A DNA stretch of 64,000 bases from Chelatococcus albus. Lineage in GTDB: Bacteria; Pseudomonadota; Alphaproteobacteria; Rhizobiales; Beijerinckiaceae. The DNA lies in assembly GCF_030067675.1 (NCBI RefSeq), contig NZ_JASJEV010000001.1, positions 510,309 through 574,308 of the forward strand, read 5' to 3'. Below are positions 1 to 9,517 of this stretch, piece by piece; positions within the stretch are counted from its first letter, which is position 1, and each line of letters opens with the position of its first letter. Below the pieces are notes generated by a model. It saw only the letters and a list, made by a program, of their open reading frames with translations, did no database searches and was not told where the DNA came from. The position numbers and the translations under genes are program-made.

Positions 1-1
1 C

Positions 2-556
2 GATCCGCGGCTCGCCCGCGTCGAGACCCGCATCATCGCCCGCGCGCAGGATGCGCTCGAGGCGGCTGCCGCCATCGCCCGGGGCGAGGGGGTCACGCCC
101 CTCATCCTCGGCGACGCGATCGAGGGCGAAGCGCGCGAGGTGGCGCGCGTGGCGGGCGGCATCGCGCTGCAGACGGCGCGCCATGGCCAGCCCCTGCCGG
201 CGCCGGCCGTGCTCCTTTCGGGGGGCGAGACGACGGTGACGGTGCGCGGGCGTGGTCGCGGCGGCCGCAATGCCGAGTTCCTGCTGTCGCTCGCGGTCGC
301 GCTCGGCGGCCACCCGGCGATCCATGCCATCGCCTGCGACACCGACGGCATCGACGGCTCGGAGGACAACGCCGGCGCCCTGCTCTTCCCCGACAGTCTC
401 GCGCGCGCCGCGAAGCTCGGCCTCGATCCCCGCGGAATGCTCGCCGACAACGACGGCTACGGCTTCTTCTCCGCGCTCGGCGATCTCGTCGTTACGGGCC
501 CGACGCTGACGAACGTCAACGACTTCCGCGCCATCCTCGTCGACCGGACGTGCTGA
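2..556 (+). CDS. Glycerate 2-kinase (MOFRL family), C-terminal part
   Basis: This is the 3' part of a gene that begins left of the window; the frame is open from base 2 and stops at 554-556. The roughly 184 visible residues form the C-terminal MOFRL domain. The visible marks are LLSGGETTVTV, the glycine-rich GRGRGGRNAEF and the acidic segment CDTDGIDGSEDNAGAL, which together are characteristic of the GckA/TtuD-type glycerate kinases that phosphorylate D-glycerate to 2-phosphoglycerate in the serine/glyoxylate and tartrate pathways. The protein ends with the usual TLTNVNDFRAILV tail, so the 3' end is intact. It converges on the CYTH-CHAD gene 46 bp away. The family is clear; the substrate in this organism is inferred. 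Confidence 0.93.
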   Translation, partial: DPRLARVETRIIARAQDALEAAAAIARGEGVTPLILGDAIEGEAREVARVAGGIALQTARHGQPLPAPAVLLSGGETTVTVRGRGRGGRNAEFLLSLAVALGGHPAIHAIACDTDGIDGSEDNAGALLFPDSLARAAKLGLDPRGMLADNDGYGFFSALGDLVVTGPTLTNVNDFRAILVDRTC

Positions 557-602
557 CCGCCGTCCGGAGCCGGCCGGCAGCGACATGCACGCATCACGCC
601 CG

Positions 603-2138
603 CTACCAGAAGGTCGGGATGTCGCGAAAGCCGCGCCACCGCCGCCTCAGCTTCCTCTCGCAGGCGGCCGCCTCGTGCATATGCCAGCCGACGACGGCAC
701 CGATCGCTTCGTGGAACTGCGGCGACATGCTCTCCGATCCGATTCCGCCGAGCAGTTCCCGCGTGGTGGCCGCGTCGTTGTAGCGTCCCATGACGTCCTG
801 CAAGCGCGACAACGCCGACAGATAGGGCTTCGTCTTGCGCTGGTTGGCGTAGAGAGGCGCAAAAAAATCAGCGGCATAGCGAAGCTTCTTGAGAGCGAGC
901 CTCAGCTCGTGCCGCTCCTCCGGGGTCATGCGGCCGAAATGCGCCCCGCGCTTCAGCACCCTGCGGTGCTGGCGGGCCAGGATGTCGGCGGCGGGGCCCG
1001 TGCAAGGCTCTGACAACAGGGCGATCGCCTCTCCGGGAAGGCCGTTGCGCCAGCCGCGATGCTCGATCCACGATCCGAGCGAGAGTACGAAACGCGTGTA
1101 TCGCACATCGGCGAGCGCTTCGGCGACCGCTGCACGGCCCTGCGCCCTGTGCCGCTCCGCCGCAACGCGCAGATCGGAAAGGTCGAAACCGCATGCCGCG
1201 GCCGGCGCCGGCAGCAGGTCGGCGATGAATACATCCCAGTTGCGGGCGGGCGCGAGAACCCTCGTCAGCCACTTCGCCTCGGCCGCAAGCGGCGCGATGT
1301 CGGGCGACGGCAGCGCCTTCCGAAAGAGCGACAGCAGGGTGCGCAGACGGCGCAGCGCCACCCGCATCTGGTGCACGCCTTCCGGGTCTCGCCCATCCTC
1401 GGCCGCCGCGTGATTGGCGACAAGATGGTGATGGCAGGCGCCGAGGAGCGCGGCGAAGGCGCTCTCCATGCTCTCCCCGGCGGTGATGGCCGGGCTTGCG
1501 GCCTTCGCCCAGGCGGGCGGCCGGTCGAGCACCATCGCATAGCCGCGGTGGGCCTTGCTCAGGGTGCTGAGGCGCAGCGGCGCCCGCTCCAGGAGATCGA
1601 GCCCCAGACCATAGAGCGCTGCTGCCTCACCGGCCTTCAATTCGAGCTCGAGCTCGTAGAGCCCCTCTCGGCGCCCGTTCGCCTCGACCATGCCCTCGTC
1701 GAAGGCGACTTCGATCAGGGAGCCGGCATAGGCGACCGTTCTCGTCCGTCGTCGCACCTTGGTCGTGACGGTGGGCGCGAGCGCGGCACCGGCAATCACC
1801 TCGCGGCATGCCATGGCTTGGGGCGCCGGCAGCCGGGCGAGATCGGGCATCGCGCCGTCGAGCGGCGCCTCCCATTCGCCGCGCACCAGCGGCTGGCCGG
1901 CCACGGCCGTCGACTTCAGGGTCTGGACGTAGCGGCGGCCGATGCGGCGGACCCTGAGCGTCAGTCCGTTCCGGAACAGCGCGCAATCGGGCGTGTCGTA
2001 ATAGACGCTGTTCAGCCGCCGTGTCGCCTCCGCGTCACGCGCATTCCGGGCGACGGACGGCACCTCGCGCAGCACAGCCAGGTCGGCCTTCGACGCCAGA
2101 AGCTTGAGCTCGATTTCCGACGAGGCGACCTGCGCCAC
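603..2138 (-). CDS. CYTH and CHAD domain protein (inorganic triphosphatase type)
   Basis: About 511 residues in two domains. The N-terminal CYTH domain opens with the catalytic signature EIELK at residues 8-12 and continues with the beta-tunnel pattern (YYDTPDCALF, LTLRVRR). CYTH enzymes hydrolyse triphosphate or other organic triphosphates with a divalent metal. The C-terminal half is a CHAD domain, with conserved basic helices VHQMRVALRRLRTLL and HELRLALKKLRYAADFF, and is expected to bind polyphosphate. I chose the GTG start at 2138 because homology begins directly after it and a GAGG-type site lies upstream; an in-frame start at 2249 would add 37 basic residues unlike the family. It stands alone and converges on the glycerate kinase gene. 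The physiological substrate is inferred. Confidence 0.9.
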   Translation of the reverse strand: MAQVASSEIELKLLASKADLAVLREVPSVARNARDAEATRRLNSVYYDTPDCALFRNGLTLRVRRIGRRYVQTLKSTAVAGQPLVRGEWEAPLDGAMPDLARLPAPQAMACREVIAGAALAPTVTTKVRRRTRTVAYAGSLIEVAFDEGMVEANGRREGLYELELELKAGEAAALYGLGLDLLERAPLRLSTLSKAHRGYAMVLDRPPAWAKAASPAITAGESMESAFAALLGACHHHLVANHAAAEDGRDPEGVHQMRVALRRLRTLLSLFRKALPSPDIAPLAAEAKWLTRVLAPARNWDVFIADLLPAPAAACGFDLSDLRVAAERHRAQGRAAVAEALADVRYTRFVLSLGSWIEHRGWRNGLPGEAIALLSEPCTGPAADILARQHRRVLKRGAHFGRMTPEERHELRLALKKLRYAADFFAPLYANQRKTKPYLSALSRLQDVMGRYNDAATTRELLGGIGSESMSPQFHEAIGAVVGWHMHEAAACERKLRRRWRGFRDIPTFW

Positions 2139-2289
2139 CTCGCCCAGCCCCTCGTGCCTGTCCGCAGCAGCGGCACCCCTTGCCCTCGTCTTCAATGCCA
2201 CGTCCCGCCTGCTGCACCTGCGCGCCGAGCGCAATGATATGGACCGCACGCGGCGAGCGGAAGTCCGACGGTGGCGAGCGCAGCGCGCC

Positions 2290-4446
2290 TCAATCGCCGA
2301 CGACGCTCAGCGAGGCTTCCAGGAGGCGCTCCGGATCGGCTGCCGGACCGACGTAGACCTTGAAGGCCCCCGGCTCGAGACGCGGCTTGAGGTCAAGGTC
2401 GAGGAAGGCGAGGTCATCCACCGGTAGAATCAGGTGCAGGACCTGCCGTTCACCCGGCGCCAGCCGGACCTTCGCCATCCCCTTCAGCTCCAGGACAGGC
2501 CGCGCGACGCTCGCCACGAGGTCGTGCACGAAGAGGAGCACCGTCTCCTCACCGTCGACCGGCCCTTCGTTGGCGACCGTCACAGCGACGGTGACCCTGT
2601 CGTGGGGGCCTGCCACGGCCGGAGCCACCTGCAGGTCGGACAACGTGAATCGGGTGTAGGAGAGCCCGTGACCGAACGGGAAGAGCGGCGCCGCCGGGGC
2701 ATCGATATACTTGCTGGAATATCGCTCCGCCGGGTCGGCGGGCCTGCCCGTTCGACGCTGGCCGTAGAAGATCGGGATCTGCCCGGTGTCCACGGGCCAG
2801 GACAGCGGCAGGCGGCCGCTCGGATTCCAGCGCCCGGTCAGCACGTCCGCGACGGCGTGGCCCGCCTCGCTGCCGAGGAACCACGTGGCAAGCACGGCAT
2901 CTGCCCGGGCGATGAGCCAGGGCACCATCAGCGGCCGGCCAGACGAGAGCAGCGCGACCACGGGGCGGCCGACGGCGAGCACCGCCTCCGCGAACTGCCG
3001 TTGCCGGCCGGGCAGGTCCGGCTGCGCGCGGCTCGCCGCCTCGCCGCTCATCTGCGCGCCCTCCCCGAGGCAGAGCACGACGACCTCCGCCGCCCGACAG
3101 GCCGCGAGAGCCTCCTCGATCATGCCGCGCGTCTCGCCGCTGTCGACCTCGACTCCGGCCGCGAAGACGACCTCGCATTGCGGCAGCGCCGCCCTGAGCC
3201 CGGCCACCATGGTCACGGCGCGGGCCGGGTCGCCCGCCCCCGCCCATGGGCCGAGCATGTCGGCGGCTGCCATGGCGAGCGGACCGACGACGGCGATGCG
3301 GCGGAGATCGCGCGCGAGCGGCAGCACACCGTTGTTCGTCAGGAGAACGATGGAGCGGCGCGCGACATCGCGCGCCAGGGCGCCACGGGACGCGGCCCCC
3401 GCGGCCGCGCCCGCGGCGGATCCGCGTCGATAGGGATCGTCGAAGAGCCCGAGGCTCTCCTTGAGCTGCAGCACCCGCCGCACTGCGGCGTCGATCGCCC
3501 CCATATCGACCCGCCCGCGCTCAAGCGCCGGCACAAGTCCCTGCGCATAGGCCATGCCCATCATGTCGATGTCGACACCGGCCGCGAGCGCCAGGGCCGC
3601 CGCCTCGGCGAGATCCGCCGCGACGCCGTGCACCACGAGCTCGGCGACCGCCCCATGGTCGCTGACGACGACGCCCTCGAAGCCCCAGCGCTCGCGCAGG
3701 AGGCCACGCAGGAGGGTGGCGTTGGCGCTCGCGGGTGTGCCGGCGAGATCGGAGAAGGCGGGCATGACCGCGGCCGCACCCGCGGCGACGGCCGCCCGGA
3801 AGGGCGGCAGGTACACCTCGTGCAAAGCGCGGTCCGAAATGTCGACGGAGGCATAGTCGCGCCCGGCGGTCACGGCGCCGTAGGCGCCGATGTGCTTTGC
3901 CGTGGCTGCGAGGCTGCCCGCGGAGGCGAGGTCCCCTCCCTGAAAACCGCGCACCTTGGCCTCGGCGAAGAGGGCGGCAAGGACAGGGTCTTCGCCCGGG
4001 CCCTCTGCGATCCGCCCCCATCGCGGGTCCCGCGACACATCGAGCATGGGGGCGAAGGTGAGCGCGATGCCGTCGGCGGCAGCTTCCAGCGCCGCCTCTC
4101 GAGCCGTCCGTTCCCATGCCGCAGGATCGAAGAGCGCCGCCTCCGCCAGCGGAATGGGAAAGATGGTGCGATGGCCGTGCAACACGTCGAAGGCCAGGAG
4201 CAGTGGCACGCCGAGGCGCGTCTCCTCGACGGCAAGGCGCTGGATGGCACGGGTTTCGTCCGCACCCCATATATTGAGCAGGCTGCCGATACGCCCGGCC
4301 CGGATTTCGGCGCGGATGTCGACCGACTTGTTCGGCCCGGTCTCGCTCCATCCGAACGAGACCATGGTCAGTTGCCCGATCTTCTCCTCGAGCGTCATCG
4401 CAGCAAGAAGCGCCTCGATGCGCTTCATTCCGTTCCGTTGCGCCAT
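2290..4446 (-). CDS. Beta-glucosidase, glycoside hydrolase family 3 (BglX-like)
   Basis: 718 residues, the normal length for a three-domain GH3 enzyme. The N-terminal TIM barrel carries FAPMLDVSRDPRWGR near residue 131, the substrate-binding KHIGAYG near 184, and the nucleophile Asp263 in VVSDHGAV. The alpha/beta sandwich (SIVLLTNNGVLPL) and a C-terminal fibronectin-III-like domain (FPFGHGLSYTRF onward) follow. It should release glucose from the non-reducing ends of beta-glucans or beta-glucosides. No signal peptide is visible, so it is probably cytoplasmic, unlike periplasmic E. coli BglX. It is divergent from the GH144-like gene at 4744, with which it may act on beta-1,2-glucan. Translation could also begin at the Met seven residues in. 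Confidence 0.93.
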   Translation of the reverse strand: MAQRNGMKRIEALLAAMTLEEKIGQLTMVSFGWSETGPNKSVDIRAEIRAGRIGSLLNIWGADETRAIQRLAVEETRLGVPLLLAFDVLHGHRTIFPIPLAEAALFDPAAWERTAREAALEAAADGIALTFAPMLDVSRDPRWGRIAEGPGEDPVLAALFAEAKVRGFQGGDLASAGSLAATAKHIGAYGAVTAGRDYASVDISDRALHEVYLPPFRAAVAAGAAAVMPAFSDLAGTPASANATLLRGLLRERWGFEGVVVSDHGAVAELVVHGVAADLAEAAALALAAGVDIDMMGMAYAQGLVPALERGRVDMGAIDAAVRRVLQLKESLGLFDDPYRRGSAAGAAAGAASRGALARDVARRSIVLLTNNGVLPLARDLRRIAVVGPLAMAAADMLGPWAGAGDPARAVTMVAGLRAALPQCEVVFAAGVEVDSGETRGMIEEALAACRAAEVVVLCLGEGAQMSGEAASRAQPDLPGRQRQFAEAVLAVGRPVVALLSSGRPLMVPWLIARADAVLATWFLGSEAGHAVADVLTGRWNPSGRLPLSWPVDTGQIPIFYGQRRTGRPADPAERYSSKYIDAPAAPLFPFGHGLSYTRFTLSDLQVAPAVAGPHDRVTVAVTVANEGPVDGEETVLLFVHDLVASVARPVLELKGMAKVRLAPGERQVLHLILPVDDLAFLDLDLKPRLEPGAFKVYVGPAADPERLLEASLSVVGD

Positions 4447-4743
4447 GGCAGCCGATCGCCCCTCGCATCGTCGCGATCCGCCTCATCCAAGTCTCCATGT
4501 CGAGGCGATCACATTGCGGAGCCCGCCGCGCGACCTTTCGCGGGTGAGGCAGTATCATAATGCTGCAGGTTGGCGGACCGGAGTTCAAATGGCTCTGAAC
4601 GCGCGAATGCCCGGGGCGGTGGCGTCCCTGCCGGCAGGGACGCCCAGAGGAACGCGCGCAGGAGCATGGGCGTTTCTGCCAGATGCCGAGCCCTGCCGCA
4701 GTCGCGGGGCTGGTGCTTGAGCCGTCTAGTCGGAGGCGATCCG

Positions 4744-6024
4744 ATGGTGACCTTCTCGGATGTCGATGCGGTCTCGCAAGACGTTGTCACGCCGGCGGAC
4801 ATCGAGCTGCTGGACCTCGTGCAGCGACAGAACTTCCGCTACTTCTGGGACGCAGCCCATCCCGTGAGCGGCCTGGCGCTCGACCGTCTCGGCGAGCCGC
4901 CTCAGCCCACGAAGGATCTCGTTGCCGTGGGTGGCTCGGGCTTCGGCATCATGGCGATCGTCGTCGCGACGGAAAGGCAGTGGATCTCGCGCGCCGACGC
5001 CGTCGAGCGCCTGCGCGCGATGGTCGACATCCTCGACCGGGCGCCCTGCTATCATGGCGTGTTCCCGCATTTCATGGACGGCCGCACCGGTGCGACCATT
5101 CCCTTCAGCCGCAAGGACGACGGCGGCGACATCGTCGAGACCTCCTTCCTTTGTGCCGGCCTGCTCTGCGCCCGCCAGTACTTCGACGGCGATACGGCGG
5201 CCGAGATCGAGCTGCGGCGCCGCATCAACGTGCTGTGGGACGGGGTCGAGTGGAACTGGCATACGCGTGGAGGGCGCAACGTGCTCTACTGGCACTGGAG
5301 CCCCAACAACGGCTGGAGCCTCGACCACGAAATCCGCGGCTGGAACGAGTGCCTGATCACATACGTCCTGGCTGCGTCCTCCCGGCATCATGCCATCGAC
5401 CCGGCGGTGTATCACCGCGGCTGGGCGGAGAGCCGCAACTTCATGAACCGCCGCACATATTACGGCATCGAGCTGCCGCTCGGCGTCGAGTACGGCGGTC
5501 CGTTGTGCTTCGCCCACTATTCGTTCCTGGGCCTCGATCCGCGCGGCCTGCGCGACCGTTATGCCGACTATTGGGACCAGAACGTCCGGCACACGCTGAT
5601 CAATCGCGAGCACTGCCTGCGCAATCCCAACAAGCACAAGGGCTACGGCCCTGCGTGCTGGGGGCTTACCGTCAGCGACGACCCGCAGGGCTATCTCGTG
5701 CACGCGCCCTACAGCGACCGGGGCGTCATCGCGCCGACGGCGGCGCTCGCGAGCCTGCCCTATACGCCGGGCTTCTCCGTCCACGCGCTACGCCACTTCT
5801 TCCACGATCTCGGCGACAGGATCTGGGGTGACTACGGCTTCACCTCCGCCTTCAGCGAGGGCAAGAACTGGTATTCGCGCGTCTATTTCGCCCTGGATCA
5901 GGGGCCGGTCATCGCGATGATCGAGAACTACAGGACCGGCTTGCTCTGGCGCCTGTTCATGAGCTGCCCGGAAGTGCTCGAAGGCCTCGCACGTCTCGGG
6001 TTCGAGAGCCCCTACCTCGATTGA
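4744..6024 (+). CDS. Glucoamylase-like / GH144-type glucan hydrolase
   Basis: 426 residues. The sequence has the alpha/alpha-barrel pattern of the glycoamylase-like family (PF10091), which includes GH144 endo-beta-1,2-glucanases and the processing domain of cyclic beta-1,2-glucan synthases. Characteristic stretches are QRQNFRYFWDAAHP at residues 29-42, GFGIMAI, DGGDIVETSFL, WNWHTRGG, WSPNNGWSLDHEIRGWNEC and KNKGYGPACWGLT-like Trp/Gly loops toward the middle. The ATG at 4744 is preceded by GGAGG at 4732-4736, seven bases away, which fixes the start. There is no signal peptide, so it probably acts in the cytoplasm. Its neighbours are a GH3 beta-glucosidase (divergent) and a GH15 enzyme 46 bp downstream, probably in one operon. 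Activity on beta-1,2-glucan is inferred from family and context. Confidence 0.82.
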   Translation: MVTFSDVDAVSQDVVTPADIELLDLVQRQNFRYFWDAAHPVSGLALDRLGEPPQPTKDLVAVGGSGFGIMAIVVATERQWISRADAVERLRAMVDILDRAPCYHGVFPHFMDGRTGATIPFSRKDDGGDIVETSFLCAGLLCARQYFDGDTAAEIELRRRINVLWDGVEWNWHTRGGRNVLYWHWSPNNGWSLDHEIRGWNECLITYVLAASSRHHAIDPAVYHRGWAESRNFMNRRTYYGIELPLGVEYGGPLCFAHYSFLGLDPRGLRDRYADYWDQNVRHTLINREHCLRNPNKHKGYGPACWGLTVSDDPQGYLVHAPYSDRGVIAPTAALASLPYTPGFSVHALRHFFHDLGDRIWGDYGFTSAFSEGKNWYSRVYFALDQGPVIAMIENYRTGLLWRLFMSCPEVLEGLARLGFESPYLD

Positions 6025-6070
6025 GCGCGAGCCCAGCGGCCGGCTCGCGAGGCAAGGAACGGCTGGCACG

Positions 6071-7540
6071 ATGGTTCCTGCGGACCCCGCATTCGATGCA
6101 TGGATGGCGGAGGAATATGCCGTCGCGACGACGGCCATGCTCCGCAGCGTCTCGCCGACCGGCCTGGTGCGCGTCAGAGATGCGTTTGGCCAGGTGATCG
6201 CGCCGAAGCGCGGCAGCGTCGTCGCCTCGCCGGCCCCCGGCTTCTACGACCCGAATCCCGACTACTTCTTCCACTGGTTGAGGGACTCGGCGCTTGTCAT
6301 CGATGCCCTGCTCCTCCTCATCGCCGAGGGCTCCGTATCAAGGGATGCTCTCAGCCATGTCGACGATTTCGTCGCCTTCAGCCTCGCGCTCGGGGCGCTC
6401 GATGGCGCGGAGCTGGCGCAGCGGCGGGATTACCGCGACAAGGTCGCCCCACAATTCCAGAAATATCTTAGAACCGAGGAAGAACTTGCTGCAGTGAGTG
6501 GAGAATCCATTCTCGCCGAGACACGCTTCAACCCTGACGGAACGCTTGATGTCATCCGCTGGTCGCGCCCTCAGCACGACGGTCCCGCCCTGCGCGCCCT
6601 GACCGTGATGCGGCGCGAGGCGATGGCACCGGCTCCGGCGGCTGGTTGCCGGCGCGCCATGGCCGACCTCCTGCGTGCCGACCTCGATTTCACCTGCCGG
6701 CACTGGCAGGACCCCTGTTTCGACCTGTGGGAGGAGGTCTTCGGCCATCACTACTACACGCGACGGGTGCAGGCCGCCGCGCTCGCGGCGGGAGCGGCCT
6801 GGGCCGCAGCGCTCGGCGACCGGCACCGCAGCGCGCGCTACCGCACGGCCGCCGACGCGCTCGGCGAAGCGCTCGCGGGCCACTGGAAGGCGGACGCAGG
6901 CTGCTACGCCGCCCACCTCGGGCGGACGGAGGCGGACGGCGGGCCGGGTGCCGACCCCGACATCGCCGTCGTGCTCGCGGTGCTGCACGCGAAAGCGGAT
7001 GCGGACGCACACAGCATCAGCGATCCCGGGGTGCAGGCCACCCTCGCGCGCCTGGAGGCGATCTTCGCCGGCGACTATCCGATCAACCGCACCGCCGATG
7101 GGGCTCTCGCCCCGGCCATGGGACGCTATCGCGGCGACATCTATGGAAGCGGCGGCGCCTACTACTTCGCTACTCTGGCGGCAGCCGAATTCTACTATCG
7201 CCTCGCGGCTGCTGTAAGGGGCGGACGGCCGATCCGGGCAACGCGCGACAACGCCGTCTTCCTCGAGCGGATGCCCGGCTTCCCACGCCTTGCGCCCGAG
7301 CGCGAGCTCGGTTCGACGACGGACGAGCGGCGCGCCATGGTCGCGGCACTTCTCGCCAAGGGAGACCGCTTCATGGCGACGGTCCGCCGCTACACGCCGG
7401 CCTCGGGCGAGCTGTCCGAGCAGTTCGACCAGTGCACGGGGGAGCAGACCTCGGCCAAGGACCTCGCCTGGAGCTATGCGGCCTTCATCACCGCCTGTGC
7501 GGCCCGCAGCCGCCTGCTGCGGCTCATGGCAACGGCCTGA
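6071..7540 (+). CDS. Glycoside hydrolase family 15 glucoamylase
   Basis: 489 residues with no signal peptide. The substrate-binding motif HWLRDS lies at residues 68-73. The catalytic acid is expected in DLWEEVFGHHYYT (Glu221/Glu222), and the base Glu450 in GELSEQFD, followed by the usual SAKDLAWSYA helix. The order and spacing of these motifs resemble fungal-type GH15 glucoamylases more than the archaeal/glucodextranase type. It should release glucose from alpha-glucan ends. An AAGGAA site sits 11 bp upstream of the ATG. It follows the GH144-like gene in the same direction by 46 bp, so co-transcription is likely. It converges on the ABC transporter gene across a 39-bp gap that contains a hairpin. 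Confidence 0.92.
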   Translation: MVPADPAFDAWMAEEYAVATTAMLRSVSPTGLVRVRDAFGQVIAPKRGSVVASPAPGFYDPNPDYFFHWLRDSALVIDALLLLIAEGSVSRDALSHVDDFVAFSLALGALDGAELAQRRDYRDKVAPQFQKYLRTEEELAAVSGESILAETRFNPDGTLDVIRWSRPQHDGPALRALTVMRREAMAPAPAAGCRRAMADLLRADLDFTCRHWQDPCFDLWEEVFGHHYYTRRVQAAALAAGAAWAAALGDRHRSARYRTAADALGEALAGHWKADAGCYAAHLGRTEADGGPGADPDIAVVLAVLHAKADADAHSISDPGVQATLARLEAIFAGDYPINRTADGALAPAMGRYRGDIYGSGGAYYFATLAAAEFYYRLAAAVRGGRPIRATRDNAVFLERMPGFPRLAPERELGSTTDERRAMVAALLAKGDRFMATVRRYTPASGELSEQFDQCTGEQTSAKDLAWSYAAFITACAARSRLLRLMATA

Positions 7541-7543
7541 TCG

Positions 7544-7568
7544 GCCTGCCGCGCGGCGGTCGGCAGGC
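7544..7568. terminator. Hairpin between convergent genes, possible terminator
   Basis: A perfect 8-bp stem (GCCTGCCG/CGGCAGGC) with a 9-base loop fills the 39-bp gap between the GH15 stop and the end of the ABC transporter gene. There is no T-run on either side, so its role as a bidirectional terminator rests on position only. Confidence 0.4.
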
Positions 7569-7579
7569 GCGAGGTGCCC

Positions 7580-9517
7580 TCAGTCCTCCGGCACGCGCGT
7601 CCCCTGCAGCAGTTTCGAGAGCCAACCCGGTTCGGCGGGCTCCGGCCGGCGCTTCAGGACGACGCCCCCCTCGGGCATCTTTCGCAGATGCAGGGCGCGC
7701 GTGTGAAAGGCCTCGAGGCCGGGGCGATGGCCGATGGAGAGCACGGTGGTGCTGGCGAGTTCGCCCTGGAACAGCGACAGGAATGAGGCCTGGCTTTCTT
7801 CGTCCAGCGCCGATGTCGCCTCGTCCATGAAGACCCAGGCAGGCTTGTGCAGGAGCAAGCGGGCAAAGGCCACACGCTGCTGCTGGCCGAGCGACAGCTT
7901 CCTGTCCCAGCGCTCCACCGCGTCGAGATCGTCGAGGAAGTCGCCGAGACCGCAACGCACCATGGTCCGGCGCACCTCGCGGTCGTCGAATGCATCGGGC
8001 GAGGCCGGATAGCATACCGCCGCACGCAGCGTGCCGAGCGGCAGGTAGGGCCGTTGCGGCAGGAACATCATCTCGCCGGTGGGCGGCGTCTGGATGACCC
8101 CCTCGCCCCACGGCCACAGGCCGGCAATGGCGCGGAAGAGCGTGCTCTTTCCCGCTCCGGAATCCCCGGTGATGAGCACCCGCTCGCCGCGTCGCACCTC
8201 GGCCGTCGCCTCATCGATGATGGCGGTGCCGTCGTTGAGCGCGAGAGACAGGTGCTCGAAGGCGAGCAGGCCCTGGGGATGGGGCACGATGCGGATGCGG
8301 CTGTGGGCATCATGCGTCGCATCGAAGTCGCGCGCGGCGTCGCGGAAGGTCGCGACCCTGACCACGGCCGACCGCCAGTCGGCGATGCGCGGGAAATTGT
8401 CGACGAAGTAGCGCAGCGCCTGCTGCACCTGGGTAAATGCGCCGACGACCATCATAAGCTCGCCGAACGACAGTTGCCCGCTGAAATAGCCGGGCGCTGC
8501 CGCCAGTATGGGCACCACGATGGCGAGCCAGCCATAGCCGGAGGTGATCCACGTCAGGCGCGACAGGGCGCCCGACAATCGCCGCATGGCGCGCAGCACC
8601 GCCGAGACGTTGCGATCGAGATTGCGACGTTCGTCGCGCTCGCCGGCATAGAGGGCGACGCTCTCGGCGCACTCGTTGACGCGGATCAGGGCGAAGCGCA
8701 GCTCGGCCTCGCGCGCGTACCGTTCGGTGTTGAGGCGGATCAGCGGCCGGCCCACGAGCCAGGTGAGGCCGGAACCCGCGAGCGCGTAACCCACGGCCAC
8801 CCACACCATGTAGCCCGGTATGACGACGCTCCTGCCCCCGATGGTGAAGGTCGCCTCGGAGGACAGCATCCACAGCACGCCGATGAAGCTGAGGAGCAGG
8901 AGGATCGAATTGAGCATGCCGACGCCGATGTCGGTGGTGAGCTCGGCAAAGAGACGGCTGTCTTCCTGCATCCGCTGGTCCGGCGCCGCCGCCGCCGGGC
9001 CGGCGAAGCCGAGCTGATAGGCCCGGCCCGGCACGAGCCAGGCGTCGAGGAGGATCTGCGTCACGCGCTCCCGGACACGGATCTTGAACATCTCCTGCAG
9101 CCATGTCTGCGCCACGATGAGCACGAGGAGAACGCCGACGATCATGAGGAAGACGATGAGCTGCCACAGGAAGGCCTCGCCATCCCTCCTGTCCAGCGCG
9201 TCGAAGAAGGCCCCGTTCCACTGGTTGAGGCGCACCTGCCCCACCATGTTGCTCATCAGCACGAGAAGGATGCCCGCGCCGAGCCACAGGATCGGCCAGC
9301 CCTGGCCGCCGCGCAGCATCTCCCTGAACAGATTGGCGAGTTCGCTCAGCATGCCGCGGCGCGCATCCGGCATGCGCAGCTGCGCCCTTGCCGCCGCGCG
9401 CTGGATGCCGTTCGCCTCCGTCGGGCGTGCGGCGAGAGCGGCCTGTTTCTCCACGCCCGTCGTCGCGGCGGGCGGTTGCACGGTGTCGGCTGGCGATCTG
9501 ATCTCTTTCAGGCCCAT
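7580..9517 (-). CDS. ABC transporter, fused permease and ATPase (BacA/YddA-like)
   Basis: 645 residues. An N-terminal cytoplasmic stretch of about 70 residues is followed by about six membrane segments (roughly 75-390) of the SbmA/BacA-like ABC_membrane_2 type, with the family signature NQWNGAFFDALDRRD near residue 98. The C-terminal ATPase has Walker A GDSGAGKST (451-459), signature LSLGQQQR (541-548) and Walker B VFMDEATSALD (562-572). Relatives such as YddA, BclA and Rv1819c transport peptides, cobalamin or very-long-chain lipids; the substrate here cannot be read from sequence. It lies downstream of manC in the same direction, separated by 388 bp, with a strong hairpin in its leader. It is a half-transporter and should function as a homodimer. 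Confidence 0.9.
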   Translation of the reverse strand: MGLKEIRSPADTVQPPAATTGVEKQAALAARPTEANGIQRAAARAQLRMPDARRGMLSELANLFREMLRGGQGWPILWLGAGILLVLMSNMVGQVRLNQWNGAFFDALDRRDGEAFLWQLIVFLMIVGVLLVLIVAQTWLQEMFKIRVRERVTQILLDAWLVPGRAYQLGFAGPAAAAPDQRMQEDSRLFAELTTDIGVGMLNSILLLLSFIGVLWMLSSEATFTIGGRSVVIPGYMVWVAVGYALAGSGLTWLVGRPLIRLNTERYAREAELRFALIRVNECAESVALYAGERDERRNLDRNVSAVLRAMRRLSGALSRLTWITSGYGWLAIVVPILAAAPGYFSGQLSFGELMMVVGAFTQVQQALRYFVDNFPRIADWRSAVVRVATFRDAARDFDATHDAHSRIRIVPHPQGLLAFEHLSLALNDGTAIIDEATAEVRRGERVLITGDSGAGKSTLFRAIAGLWPWGEGVIQTPPTGEMMFLPQRPYLPLGTLRAAVCYPASPDAFDDREVRRTMVRCGLGDFLDDLDAVERWDRKLSLGQQQRVAFARLLLHKPAWVFMDEATSALDEESQASFLSLFQGELASTTVLSIGHRPGLEAFHTRALHLRKMPEGGVVLKRRPEPAEPGWLSKLLQGTRVPED

